In this document: positions 26,381 to 34,667 of the stretch, one piece after another
Layout of the letters: every line of letters begins with the position of its first letter
Position numbering within the stretch: position 1 is the stretch's first letter
Assembly (NCBI RefSeq): GCF_002742385.2
Contig: NZ_MJBI02000002.1
Coordinates: forward strand, 62,001-126,000
Reading direction: 5' to 3'
Length of the DNA: 64,000 nucleotides
Source of the DNA: Macrococcoides goetzii
GTDB lineage: Bacteria; Bacillota; Bacilli; Staphylococcales; Staphylococcaceae
The notes under the pieces: generated by a model
Databases searched by the model: none
What the model was told of the DNA's origin: nothing
Seen by the model: only the letters and a program-made list of their open reading frames with translations
Program-made: the position numbers and the translations under genes

Positions 26381-26941
26381 ATGAAAAATATTATATTTGT
26401 TTGTGGCAGTTTAAGAAAAGGATCTTATAATCGCATTTATATGGAGACAATGATGCAACATGTGCCAGAAGACTGGAATATAAAAGAAGTTTCTTTTAAA
26501 GATGTGCCGGTTTATAACTTTGATCTTGAAGGGGATAATGAGCCGCAAGCTGTTACAACATTTAGAGATGCACTAAGTGAAGCGGATGGCATAATTATTG
26601 TTACACCAGAATATAATACCGGTGTACCTGGTCCACTTAAAAATGCAATAGACTGGGCTTCGCGTGTGAAAAATAAAGGTGACAGATCACCACTTGTTAA
26701 TCGTCCATTTGCAGTGGCAGGATGTTCACCTGGCGCAACAGGTTCAGCCTTATCACAGGCACAATTAAGACAGACATTAACAGCAATGAACGCGCATATT
26801 ATGCCAGGACCAAAATTAATCATTGGCAAAGTTCATGAACTAATTACACCTGAAGGAAAGATAGAAGATCAGCGTTCAATTAGTTATATGGAACGTTTCT
26901 TGAATGCATTTGATGAATATATTGAAAAAGTAAATCCATAA
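26381..26941 (+). CDS. NAD(P)H-dependent FMN reductase (quinone/azo reductase type)
   Basis: A 186-residue flavodoxin-like NADPH-dependent FMN reductase (YieF/ChrR group): GSLRKGSYNR phosphate-binding loop and TPEYNTGVPGPLKNAIDWASR flavin-site block. It likely reduces quinones, chromate or similar electrophiles by two electrons. ATG 26381 follows AAGGGGAG. Single gene behind a palindromic GTATA-N5-TATAC operator, fitting induction by quinones. Confidence 0.88.
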   Translation: MKNIIFVCGSLRKGSYNRIYMETMMQHVPEDWNIKEVSFKDVPVYNFDLEGDNEPQAVTTFRDALSEADGIIIVTPEYNTGVPGPLKNAIDWASRVKNKGDRSPLVNRPFAVAGCSPGATGSALSQAQLRQTLTAMNAHIMPGPKLIIGKVHELITPEGKIEDQRSISYMERFLNAFDEYIEKVNP

Positions 26942-27118
26942 AAACATGATCAGATTGTATAAGACTCCCATAATGGTGAATCTTTTTTCATGTGAAACAA
27001 TGATAATTACACAGTTAAGAATTATTTAAGAATTTATTAATTTTTACTTAATGGTACTTTTAACCAATACCTTTTAAGATGAGAGATGTAAAGAAAATAC
27101 ATTAAAGGAGAGGTTATT

Positions 27119-27664
27119 ATGAGTAAAAAAGTAAATCATGTTATAGCAAGTGTAGCATTATTAGGTGTATTAGTGAGTGGACAAGGTGTAGCACAAGCTG
27201 CGACATCTACTAGTGAGCAACAACCAGCAATGAATGAAATGTCTAAGTCTTTGGACAAAGATATGATGCAGGATGACATGAAGAAAGACGACATGATGCA
27301 GGATGACATGAAAAAAGACGGCATGATGCAGGATGACATGAAGAAAGACGGCATGAAGAAAGACGACATGATGCAGGATGACATGAAGAAAGACGGTATG
27401 ATGCAGGATGACATGAAGAAAGACGGCATGATGCAGGACGACATGAAGAAAGACGACATGATGCAGGATGACATGAAGAAAGACGGCATGATGCAAAATG
27501 GCATGATGAAAGATGACATGAAGAAAGACGGCATGATGAAAAGTGAAATGAAGATGCTTCCGGATACTGGTGAAGAAAATCATACAAATATTATTTTAAC
27601 AGCTGGCATGCTTATTTTAGGTGCAGCATTAAGTATATTAGGTTTCAAAAGAAAAAATGCCTAA
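27119..27664 (+). CDS. Cell-wall-anchored pentapeptide MXKDX repeat protein (LPXTG)
   Basis: 181 residues: signal peptide 1-28 (ends AQA-A), a short linker, a repeat region at about 48-145, then LPDTG (147-151), a hydrophobic span and KRKNA for sortase anchoring. The repeats are built from DDMKKDGMMQ-like decapeptides; Met recurs every five residues and makes up 30 of 97 positions, the rest being almost only Asp, Lys, Gln and Gly. Secreted MXKDX repeat proteins are a known but functionally undefined group; fusion to a sortase signal is notable. Metal binding or oxidant scavenging is a guess. ATG 27119 follows AAAGGAGAGG; a terminator follows. Confidence 0.88.
   Translation: MSKKVNHVIASVALLGVLVSGQGVAQAATSTSEQQPAMNEMSKSLDKDMMQDDMKKDDMMQDDMKKDGMMQDDMKKDGMKKDDMMQDDMKKDGMMQDDMKKDGMMQDDMKKDDMMQDDMKKDGMMQNGMMKDDMKKDGMMKSEMKMLPDTGEENHTNIILTAGMLILGAALSILGFKRKNA
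27249..27540. repeat. About 30-bp tandem repeats inside the MXKDX gene
   Basis: Units close to GATGACATGAAGAAAGACGG plus ATGATGCAG recur about nine times with 15-bp half-unit variation. Near-identical DNA copies predict length changes by slippage or recombination; all visible indels keep the frame because units are multiples of 15 bp. Confidence 0.85.
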
Positions 27665-27703
27665 AGAACATTAACAAATAAGATATATGACATTTCAACA
27701 AAA

Positions 27704-27736
27704 AAGAGAATGGGACAATTCCCATTCTCATTATTT
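27704..27736. terminator. Bidirectional terminator
   Basis: Perfect 10-bp arms GAGAATGGGA and TCCCATTCTC with loop CAAT, A-rich on the left and T-rich on the right, between the convergent MXKDX gene and the small secreted-peptide gene. Confidence 0.85.
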
Positions 27737-27738
27737 TT

Positions 27739-27942
27739 TTATTGCATTGAAGCTAAACGTTGATATTCTGCTTGGGTAAGTCCAGATGATTGAGTAGTTT
27801 GTGGTTGGTTATATTCATAAAAAAAAGCTAATCTTTGGTATGAAGATTGCGTTAATGAAGATGCTTCAGATTCATTCGCAAATAAACCACTAGATCCCAA
27901 TAAAATCGAACTTGCAACTAAAATTTTACCGATCTTTTTCAT
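27739..27942 (-). CDS. Small secreted peptide with duplicated LTQxxYQRLA motif
   Basis: 67 residues. MKKIGKILVASSILLGSSGL... is a signal peptide with likely cleavage after SEA (about 27). The mature 40 residues carry two near copies: SSLTQSSYQRLA and SSGLTQAEYQRLA, separated by an aromatic/Pro/Gln-rich linker. There are no cysteines and no anchor. Start ATG 27942 follows GAGGGG. Function is not known to me; the short repeat-containing exported product could be a processed peptide or wall-associated protein. Confidence 0.7.
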   Translation of the reverse strand: MKKIGKILVASSILLGSSGLFANESEASSLTQSSYQRLAFFYEYNQPQTTQSSGLTQAEYQRLASMQ

Positions 27943-28112
27943 TTGGATAACCCCTCATATTAGTATAATTATTATATAACAATATACTTTTTATACTAAA
28001 CATGTTTATTAATTTTTTGTTTTAATTATTAAAAGATGTTGGCTAAAATAGTAATATATTGGAAAACTGAGATTTAAATAAGTTGAAATTTAAATGAAAG
28101 GAGGGGAAGCAT

Positions 28113-28808
28113 ATGGTGAAAATCCTTGTTGTAGATGATGAAAAAGAAATCAGAGATATATGTAAAACTTATTTTGAATTTGAAGGATATGAAGTTGTAA
28201 CGGCAATCGATGGAGCGGAAGCCCTAATATTGCTGGATCATTCAATCGATGTAATGATTTTAGACATTATGATGCCAGGTATGGATGGTTATGAGTTTGT
28301 ACATCAAGCTAAGATGCGCGGATTTAATATGCCTTATCTTTATTTAACTGCTAAAGTTAACGAAAATGATACGATATATGGTTTGACTTTAGGGGCTGAA
28401 GATTATATTAAGAAGCCGTTCAGTCCGCGAGAACTTGTTTTACGTACGAAAAAGATAATTAATCGTAATACAAAAGTGTCTGATGTAGCATCTATTTTGA
28501 CTTTCGGCAACTTAGTGTTAAACGATAAACATAAAGCAGCTTATGTCGATGGTGAAGACTTATTGTTGCGTCAAAAAGAGTATGAATTACTGCATTATCT
28601 TGCTTTAAATGTAGATGCTGCAATCGCTAAAAGTGAGTTGTTAAATCATGTCTGGGGTTATGAATATTATGAAGATATGAATACTTTAAATGTACATATT
28701 CATAGAATTCGAGAGAAATTAGACCAACATGGTTATAAAGCATATTGTATTCAAACTGTGTGGGGGCTAGGTTATAAATTTGAAAGGGGTGATGTCATTG
28801 ACAATTAA
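28113..28808 (+). CDS. OmpR-family response regulator
   Basis: 231 residues: receiver domain with acidic pair VDDE (Asp8-Asp9), phosphoacceptor Asp51 in MILDIMMPGMDG and switch Lys in IKKPF; C-terminal winged helix ending HIHRIREKLDQHG...TVWGLGYKFE. ATG 28113 follows AAGGAGGGG. It overlaps the histidine kinase gene, forming one two-component operon. Target genes are unknown. Confidence 0.92.
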   Translation: MVKILVVDDEKEIRDICKTYFEFEGYEVVTAIDGAEALILLDHSIDVMILDIMMPGMDGYEFVHQAKMRGFNMPYLYLTAKVNENDTIYGLTLGAEDYIKKPFSPRELVLRTKKIINRNTKVSDVASILTFGNLVLNDKHKAAYVDGEDLLLRQKEYELLHYLALNVDAAIAKSELLNHVWGYEYYEDMNTLNVHIHRIREKLDQHGYKAYCIQTVWGLGYKFERGDVIDN

Positions 28809-29817
28809 ACAACAACTATTAATTGCTTCTATCGGAGCGATTAGTTTAACATCACTCCTATTATTCATCAGCTACAAATTCATGTGGTTTGATGGTCCGA
28901 CGATTATTTTATTAACGATTTGTTCCGTTTTATCTAGTATCGTGACGATGCTATTTGCAATTTTATTTTCTGTCCCAACGATTAATAAAATCAATATATT
29001 AAATAATAAAACAAAGAAAATTGCTGCAGGTGAGTATCATATTGTCGGTCCACAGATTAATTCTCCGAAAGAGTTAAAGTCTTTAAATGATTCTTTCGAT
29101 TTAATGGCTGTAGAAATCAGACAGCAAATGGAACAGATTCAAATGGAAGAGCGAGAAAAAGTAATGATGATTGAGAACTTTGCGCATGATTTGAAGACGC
29201 CACTTGCAAGTATTAAATCATATTCAGAAGGCTTAAAAGATGGTGTTATTTATAGAGATGGTGAAAAAGATAAGGCGTACGATGTACTTATCATGCAATC
29301 AGATCGATTATCGCAAATGTTCGATGAATTAAATCAAGTAATGTCTTTAAATGTGAGTAAGGTAGAAAACGTGACGATTAAAATTGATCAGCTACTTATG
29401 TTGCTGTTGGATAATTATACACCTAAAATGAAAAAAGAGAATCGAGCATTTCATGTCCACCTTGATAATGTTCAACCATTCCAGCAAAATCAAATCGCAC
29501 TTGAGAGAATTCTATCTAATTTTATTAGCAATGCGATAAAATTTTCTAATGATGATATTTGGATAGAAGTATTGAATGACGGCGATCAAGTAATAATTGC
29601 TGTTAAAGATAAAGGTATTGGTATATCCTCAGATCATTTAGAACGTATATTTGAAAGGACATATCGCGTAGAACAATCGCGAAATAAATTGACGGGTGGT
29701 TCGGGATTAGGTTTATATATTGCGAAGACACTGGCAAAACAAATTCATTGTAGGATTGAAGTTGAGAGCAATGTAGGTTCGGGCACAGCATTTAAATTAA
29801 TCATCAGTAAGCAATAA
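28798..29817 (+). CDS. Sensor histidine kinase
   Basis: About 339 residues. Two membrane helices (about 8-26 and 34-55) with only a few extracytoplasmic residues between them, then a HAMP-like linker, HisKA box FAHDLKTPLASIKSYSEG (phospho-His), N box NAIKFS, and G boxes DKGIGISSDH and GGSGLGLYIAK. The tiny outer loop suggests sensing within the membrane or through a partner. TTG 28798 is chosen because AAAGGGG ends 8 nt upstream; ATG 28792 is an alternative but is only 2 nt from the RBS. It overlaps the regulator gene by 11 bp. Confidence 0.88.
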   Translation: MTIKQQLLIASIGAISLTSLLLFISYKFMWFDGPTIILLTICSVLSSIVTMLFAILFSVPTINKINILNNKTKKIAAGEYHIVGPQINSPKELKSLNDSFDLMAVEIRQQMEQIQMEEREKVMMIENFAHDLKTPLASIKSYSEGLKDGVIYRDGEKDKAYDVLIMQSDRLSQMFDELNQVMSLNVSKVENVTIKIDQLLMLLLDNYTPKMKKENRAFHVHLDNVQPFQQNQIALERILSNFISNAIKFSNDDIWIEVLNDGDQVIIAVKDKGIGISSDHLERIFERTYRVEQSRNKLTGGSGLGLYIAKTLAKQIHCRIEVESNVGSGTAFKLIISKQ

Positions 29818-29957
29818 TGTTTAGCAAAAGTAGATTATTAATAATGACTAACTAAATAATAATAAAAAGACTCATAAAAATAAATCCAATGCATCAGTGA
29901 ATGCATTGGATTATTTTTATAATTATAAACGGAGTTAGTTAATAGGTGATGGTTACT

Positions 29958-31436
29958 CTATTTTGAACTGATAATGATAGAATCGATTGCCGGGCCGTCT
30001 AATACGTTACCATATCGATCAAAGCGTGAACCATCATGTGGACAATCCCATGATTGCTCAGCATCGTTGTATGATAGAAGATGACCTGAATAGCTACATG
30101 TAGCTTTTAGGCGATATTCTTTACCATTTTCTTTATAGATTGAAATGAGTTGTCCATCTTCCCTTGTAATCGTTGTTTGTTCATTAGGATTTGAAAATGC
30201 TGTAATATCTTTTAATGACATCGTTTCTGACTTTGCTGTATTTATTATTTCAGTGAGTTTACCTTTAATATTTTCTTTCAGTGATAATTTGCGGTGTGGA
30301 TCTAGTAGATCCTGATATGGATTGTCTTTACCTGCGATGAGATCAGGTAACACTAAACTTGTTAGGGCAGAGAATAACATACCAAATTTATTAAATCCTG
30401 TAGCAATATAAATATTATCTGTATATCGACCAATATAAGGTACTAAATCTTCTGTGTTAACATCTTGAGCTGACCAGCGACCAGTTACATCTGTAGTATG
30501 GAACATATCTTTAGCGATATTCTCAAGTGCTTCATATGATTCCTTAGGATGTGCTTTTCCTCCGGCCAGATGATTTGCACCAGCTAAGATAACTTCTACG
30601 CCATCCTCTTTATGGAAATGTCTGATGGATACCATAGGCTCATCGACATACTGGAACATTCCGAATGGCAATTCCTGAGTATTCTTTATCGATATGATAT
30701 ATGCACGTTCAACTTGCAATTGTTTGAAATGTTCGCCGTGAATGATAGCTGGATAAAGCGTTGTCACCACAGCTTTATCAAAGGAAACTTTAACATTTGT
30801 GTCCGTAAGCAGATGATTTTCCTCAATATTTTTTACAGGCGATTGTTCATAGAACTCAACACCTAAATTACGACATACTTCAATCATTTTACTTAAGAAT
30901 TTCAAAGGATTGTACTGTGCCTGATCAGTGATTTCCAAAGCACCCGTCGTTTTAAATGGCATACCTTGATCCCCTTCAAGATATTGACTCGGAATACCGA
31001 TTTGACGATGCGCCTCGAGTTCGTCCTTCAGAAATTCTTCCATTTCGCCAGCAGTAAGTAAGAAATTAGACATATCCTCAAAGTCAGCTTCAATTTGATA
31101 TTCTTCTTTCAAAGCACGCATCAATGATAATGCATCTTTTTGAGATTGATAATATTTTTTCGTCTTCTCAAGACCGTGTTCTTTAATCAACTGTTGATAT
31201 GGTGCAAAGTGTTGCACCGTGAGTTTAGCCGTTGTATGTGCTGTAGTGCCTTCTAATACTTTACGTGCCTCTATAACTGTGACTTTCTTACCTTGTTTAG
31301 CAAGTTGATAAGCGGTAAGTATACCTGCCATTCCTGCCCCGACAATTGCAACTTCTGTCGTTAAATCATTAGTTAATACCGGAAAATCTAGTAGTGTTAC
31401 TGAATTACGCCAATATGGTTGGTTTTCATTTTTCAT
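29958..31436 (-). CDS. FAD-dependent oxidoreductase with a degenerate Rieske domain
   Basis: 492 residues. Residues about 25-60 form the FAD dinucleotide fold (VAIVGAGMAGILTAYQLAKQG) of a DAO/GlpO-type oxidoreductase; the C-terminal 90 residues align with the Rieske domain seen in YhfW-like proteins. The cluster ligands are altered: the first box reads CSYSGH instead of CTHxGC, and the second reads DCPHDGSRFD instead of DCPCHGSRF. Both His ligand positions are lost, so a normal [2Fe-2S] Rieske cluster is unlikely. The FAD part looks intact. Substrate unknown. ATG 31436 has AAGGGGG upstream. Confidence 0.87.
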   Translation of the reverse strand: MKNENQPYWRNSVTLLDFPVLTNDLTTEVAIVGAGMAGILTAYQLAKQGKKVTVIEARKVLEGTTAHTTAKLTVQHFAPYQQLIKEHGLEKTKKYYQSQKDALSLMRALKEEYQIEADFEDMSNFLLTAGEMEEFLKDELEAHRQIGIPSQYLEGDQGMPFKTTGALEITDQAQYNPLKFLSKMIEVCRNLGVEFYEQSPVKNIEENHLLTDTNVKVSFDKAVVTTLYPAIIHGEHFKQLQVERAYIISIKNTQELPFGMFQYVDEPMVSIRHFHKEDGVEVILAGANHLAGGKAHPKESYEALENIAKDMFHTTDVTGRWSAQDVNTEDLVPYIGRYTDNIYIATGFNKFGMLFSALTSLVLPDLIAGKDNPYQDLLDPHRKLSLKENIKGKLTEIINTAKSETMSLKDITAFSNPNEQTTITREDGQLISIYKENGKEYRLKATCSYSGHLLSYNDAEQSWDCPHDGSRFDRYGNVLDGPAIDSIIISSK

Positions 31437-31526
31437 TTTTTAATCCCCCTTAGGTTTACAAGATTTCATATAATCCTTATACCCACATATTTTTAAAATA
31501 AATTGAGATACAGTAAATTGTAATGC

Positions 31527-31555
31527 TTTACATTTAAATTTATATCTGATATATT
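31527..31555 (+). promoter_or_regulatory. Promoter of the MhqO-type dioxygenase gene
   Basis: TTTACA (31527-31532), 17-bp spacer, TATATT (31550-31555). The -10 lies inside the left arm of the 35-bp palindrome at 31548-31582. Confidence 0.65.
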
Positions 31556-31582
31556 ATTTATATCGAATATAAATAATATATC
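31548..31582. promoter_or_regulatory. 35-bp perfect palindromic operator
   Basis: Two perfect 15-nt arms (GATATATTATTTATA and its exact complement) around TCGAA. It covers the -10 and start-point region of the following dioxygenase gene, the expected location of a repressor site, probably of MarR/DUF24 type by analogy with MhqR and QsrR control of such genes. Confidence 0.65.
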
Positions 31583-31619
31583 AAAAACTATTATATACTT
31601 ATTTTAAGGAGTGAATTTC

Positions 31620-32552
31620 ATGAATATTAAAGGTATACATCACATCACTGCAATTGTTGGTCATCCACAGGAAAATGTTGACTTCTATGAAGGCATATTA
31701 GGTTTACGTCTCGTTAAGAAGACAGTTAACTTTGATGATCCGGGTACTTATCATCTATATTTTGGAACAGAAGGTGGTATTCCAGGATCAATCATTACTT
31801 TCTTCCCATGGCCAGGTGCTCAAAAAGGAAAAATTGGCAGTGGCCAAGTAGGTGTAACAAGCTACGCTATACCTAAAGGAGCTTATGATTTCTGGAAAGA
31901 ACGTTTAACTTCATTTGATATTGAAGTAAAAGAAGAAGAACGTTTCGGGGAAAAATATTTAACATTTGAAGATGTTCATGGATTAAAACTTGAAATCGTT
32001 GAACGTGAAAAAGGGGAAAATAATCCATTTCAACATGATCAAATTAAACCGGAATATGCTATTAAAGGGTTTGCTGGTGCGGTATTATATTCTTCTCAAG
32101 TGGCAGCAACAGAGAAAGTATTATTAGATGAATTTGGACTTGTAAAAATTGACGAAGATGATACTTACTTCAGATATGAAGCTGAAGGAGATATCGGTAA
32201 CATTATTGATATTAAAAAAGTATCTGAAGCACGCGGTTCTATGGGTGTTGGTACGGTACATCATATCGCATGGCGTACAAAAGATGATGCTGAACAGTTA
32301 GAATGGCGTCAGCAACTAACGGATCATGGCTATTTTGTAACGGATGTTAAGGATAGAAATTATTTCAATGCAATCTACTTCCGTGAGCCTGGTGAAATAC
32401 TATTTGAAATTGCAACAGATCCTCCAGGATTTGCACATGACGAAACATACGAAACGATGGGTGAAGCGCTTAAATTACCTGAGCAATATGAACCGTATAG
32501 AAGTAAAATTGAAGAAGCATTAATACCTATCCAATCTACTTTGAAAAAATAA
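31620..32552 (+). CDS. Ring-cleaving dioxygenase, MhqO/CatE type (VOC family)
   Basis: A 310-residue two-module vicinal-oxygen-chelate protein. Metal ligands are visible as His in GIHHITAI, His in GTVHHIAWR and Glu in EILFEIATD. Family members open hydroquinone-type rings and are induced by quinones. ATG 31620 follows AAGGAG; GTG 31611 is too close to the RBS. One of three paralogues in the window. Expression probably follows the palindrome overlapping its promoter. Confidence 0.9.
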   Translation: MNIKGIHHITAIVGHPQENVDFYEGILGLRLVKKTVNFDDPGTYHLYFGTEGGIPGSIITFFPWPGAQKGKIGSGQVGVTSYAIPKGAYDFWKERLTSFDIEVKEEERFGEKYLTFEDVHGLKLEIVEREKGENNPFQHDQIKPEYAIKGFAGAVLYSSQVAATEKVLLDEFGLVKIDEDDTYFRYEAEGDIGNIIDIKKVSEARGSMGVGTVHHIAWRTKDDAEQLEWRQQLTDHGYFVTDVKDRNYFNAIYFREPGEILFEIATDPPGFAHDETYETMGEALKLPEQYEPYRSKIEEALIPIQSTLKK

Positions 32553-32647
32553 AGTGAATGAAAAAATGAGTGAAATAAGAAGTATTAGAAAGAAATATAG
32601 AAGTAAAGTTCAATAGAAATAATATATCTTAATTATAAGAACTACAT

Positions 32648-32661
32648 TATCTTAATAGATA
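32648..32661. promoter_or_regulatory. Inverted repeat before the flavin reductase
   Basis: TATCT-TAAT-AGATA, perfect 5-bp arms, 20 bp upstream of the start codon. It resembles the half-sites of the Bacillus MhqR box. Short, so chance is possible. Confidence 0.35.
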
Positions 32662-32681
32662 TATTGAAAAGAGGCGAGACA

Positions 32682-33284
32682 ATGCATATCAATCCAGAAA
32701 AACAGAAAGAAAGAGATAACTATAAATTGATGATTGGCTCGATTATACCTAGACCAATCGCCTTCATTACATCAAAGTCAGAAGAAGGTATAGTGAACGC
32801 TGCACCGTTCAGTTATTTCAATATTGTAACGAGTAATCCTCCGATGATTTCAGTATCTATTCAGAGAAAAGACGGTGTATCAAAAGATACAGCACGTAAT
32901 ATTCTAAATGATAAACAGTTTGTCGTTCATATTGTATCGAAATCGATTGTTGAAGAGATGAATAAGACGGCTGCAAATCTTGCTTATAATGAGTCTGAAT
33001 TAGATATGACAAGCCTTACACTTGAAGATAGTCAAGTCGTTGATGTGCCAACAATTAAAGAAGCTAAAATTGCAATGGAATGTACTTTGGAACATCATGT
33101 AACTTTAGGTAAGGATGATAGTGCGGTTGATCATATTATCGGCAAGATTGTTAACTTCAATATAGAAGACGAATTAGTTGATAACTTTAGAATAAACGCA
33201 GAAAAGTTAGAGCCTATCAGTCGATTAGCTGGACAAAACTATAGCGAACTTGGACGAATCTTTGAACTGGAAAGACCACAATAA
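32682..33284 (+). CDS. Flavin reductase-like domain protein
   Basis: A 200-residue FMN-binding split-barrel protein of the flavin_reduct/DIM6 family: IGSIIPRPIAFITSKSEEG in part, APFSYFNIVTSNPPMISVSI and KDTARNIL are typical flavin-contact blocks. ATG 32682 follows GAGGCGAG. It likely supplies reduced flavin or is itself a flavin enzyme in the same detoxification setting as the dioxygenase upstream. Confidence 0.85.
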   Translation: MHINPEKQKERDNYKLMIGSIIPRPIAFITSKSEEGIVNAAPFSYFNIVTSNPPMISVSIQRKDGVSKDTARNILNDKQFVVHIVSKSIVEEMNKTAANLAYNESELDMTSLTLEDSQVVDVPTIKEAKIAMECTLEHHVTLGKDDSAVDHIIGKIVNFNIEDELVDNFRINAEKLEPISRLAGQNYSELGRIFELERPQ

Positions 33285-33323
33285 GAATAAAATATCAATT
33301 AGAAACTTTATAATATTTATTAA

Positions 33324-33359
33324 AAAGCTGAACATTCAGGAGAATGTTCAGCTTTCTTT
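33324..33359. terminator. Intrinsic terminator
   Basis: Perfect 14-bp arms (AAAGCTGAACATTC and complement) with loop AGGA and a following CTTTAATT, between the convergent flavin reductase and general stress genes. Confidence 0.85.
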
Positions 33360-33361
33360 AA

Positions 33362-33835
33362 TTATAGCTCTATAGATTTATTGATTGAAGTATCGCTACC
33401 AGTATCGTTAGAAACTAATGATTTAATACCTTCTACAACAGTTTTAACTTTATCATCTGTTGCCCAGTATTCAGCTGAATCTGGTACAACTTTAATAAGC
33501 ACTACATTTGGATCATCATGTGATGTACTTAAGAATAGTTCGATTCCTTTACTCCAATATTCTTTTTTCTTTGCATCATCATTTATAATTTCAGCATGTC
33601 CTGCGATGGAAACATAACCTTTTTTCGTAAATGCTAAATTCACACGATTATCTTTTTTTATTTCTTCAGTTTTCTCCGTAAGTGTTGTTAAGAACCAGAT
33701 GTTACCTTGATCATCTACATCCTGATAACTCATCGGTCTAGATACTAATTTATCCTGGTGGATTGTTGTTAACATTGCAATATCGTTCTTTTCGATTAAT
33801 TCAAATAACTTATCATAAGATTGCTTGTTGCTCAT
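33362..33835 (-). CDS. Pyridoxamine 5'-phosphate oxidase-like general stress protein
   Basis: A 157-residue split-barrel flavin protein of the general stress protein 26 type: MLTTIHQDKLVSRPMSYQDVD, IWFLTTLTEKTEEI and VNLAFTKKGYVSIAG. Such proteins bind FMN or FAD; enzymatic role unknown. ATG 33835 follows GGAGGGA; an upstream ATG at 33895 in frame lacks an RBS. Confidence 0.85.
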   Translation of the reverse strand: MSNKQSYDKLFELIEKNDIAMLTTIHQDKLVSRPMSYQDVDDQGNIWFLTTLTEKTEEIKKDNRVNLAFTKKGYVSIAGHAEIINDDAKKKEYWSKGIELFLSTSHDDPNVVLIKVVPDSAEYWATDDKVKTVVEGIKSLVSNDTGSDTSINKSIEL

Positions 33836-33958
33836 ACTTAATCCCTCCATATCATTGATAGTATTATAATACCCTGTTGATGGGAGATTATGCATTTTTA
33901 TGATTGATGAGCATATATTATGAATGTATTTTAAATAGATTCATATTGTAAATAGATA

Positions 33959-34480
33959 TTATTGCGAAGTATTAATATTTTGAATTAACATCTTTACTTG
34001 CTCATTAATGACATCATCTTGAAACCATCCATCTTCACGCTGAAGACGTTTATTGTAACTAATAAGTAATTGCCATTCATCCTTTAGCTCTGCCCCCATA
34101 ATACTTAAGTGTCTATTGAGTGCTTCAACAGCATGCTTCCCAATAGGTGAATGAATAACAAATGCGACTGGTTTTTGCATGAGTGTAGATTCTGATAACA
34201 TCCATTCTAAAGCATTTTTAAGAATAGCAGGAACGCCACCCATATATTCAGGACTGACAATGATCAAAAAATCAGCTGCTTTAATTTTATTTCTCATTTG
34301 ATTGACGATTTCATAGTGCTCCTGATACTCAGTTTGAGGGTTAAATAATGGTAATTCTTTTACTTCATGAATGACATCAAATGTATGACCTGAGCTAGTA
34401 AGCTCACTACCAATTTTCTCGAGTACATTCAAATTTGTTGAATTTGGATAAGGATTTCCGCTAATGCCAACAATTTTCAT
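33959..34480 (-). CDS. NADPH-dependent FMN reductase
   Basis: A 173-residue flavodoxin-fold reductase: GISGNPYPNSTN phosphate loop and IIVSPEYMGGVPAILKNALEWM flavin block. Distantly related to the reductase at 26381. ATG 34480 with AGGAGAT upstream. A promoter (TTGATA, 17 bp, TACTAT on the minus strand, about 34520-34550) is flanked by CAATACTTT-type repeats. Confidence 0.87.
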   Translation of the reverse strand: MKIVGISGNPYPNSTNLNVLEKIGSELTSSGHTFDVIHEVKELPLFNPQTEYQEHYEIVNQMRNKIKAADFLIIVSPEYMGGVPAILKNALEWMLSESTLMQKPVAFVIHSPIGKHAVEALNRHLSIMGAELKDEWQLLISYNKRLQREDGWFQDDVINEQVKMLIQNINTSQ

Positions 34481-34547
34481 GGGTTTATCTCCTATATTTT
34501 TTATTTATTGTATTGAAATAGTATTGTAAAACAACCTTTTTATCAAG

Positions 34548-34581
34548 CAATCAATACTTTTAATATTACAATCGATACTTT
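34548..34581. repeat. Direct repeats upstream of the FMN reductase
   Basis: CAATCAATACTTT (34548-34560) and CAATCGATACTTT (34569-34581) are 21 bp apart, two helical turns; an inverted AGTATTG lies at 34530. The spacing suggests a regulator bound to one face of the DNA. Confidence 0.4.
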
Positions 34582-34600
34582 ACTGATATAATCAACAAAG

Positions 34601-34629
34601 TTGAAACGGACACTGCTCTCATATATAAT
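34601..34629 (+). promoter_or_regulatory. nat promoter containing the shared TetR-type motif
   Basis: TTGAAA (34601-34606), 17 bp, TATAAT (34624-34629). The spacer is CGGACACTGCTCTCAT plus one base, nearly identical to the spacer of the tetR promoter at 39723-39752. Confidence 0.75.
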
Positions 34630-34667
34630 TTGCTCATATTATATTATTAGAAATTAAGGAGAAAAAC

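Noticed and set aside
27249-27540. CRISPR-like array in the 30-bp repeats
   Set aside because: Repeats are contiguous without unique spacers and encode in-frame peptide repeats.
27136-27587. Long open frames on the minus strand opposite the MXKDX gene, encoding His- or Ser/Cys-rich repeats
   Set aside because: They are by-products of the short-period repeat, have no RBS, and the plus strand has a signal peptide, LPXTG signal, RBS and terminator.
32572-32616. Short ORF between the dioxygenase and flavin reductase genes
   Set aside because: Very short, no RBS and A-rich; likely chance.
33836-33895. N-terminal extension of the general stress protein to an ATG at 33895
   Set aside because: No RBS, and the family begins near MSNKQSYDKL with GGAGGGA upstream.
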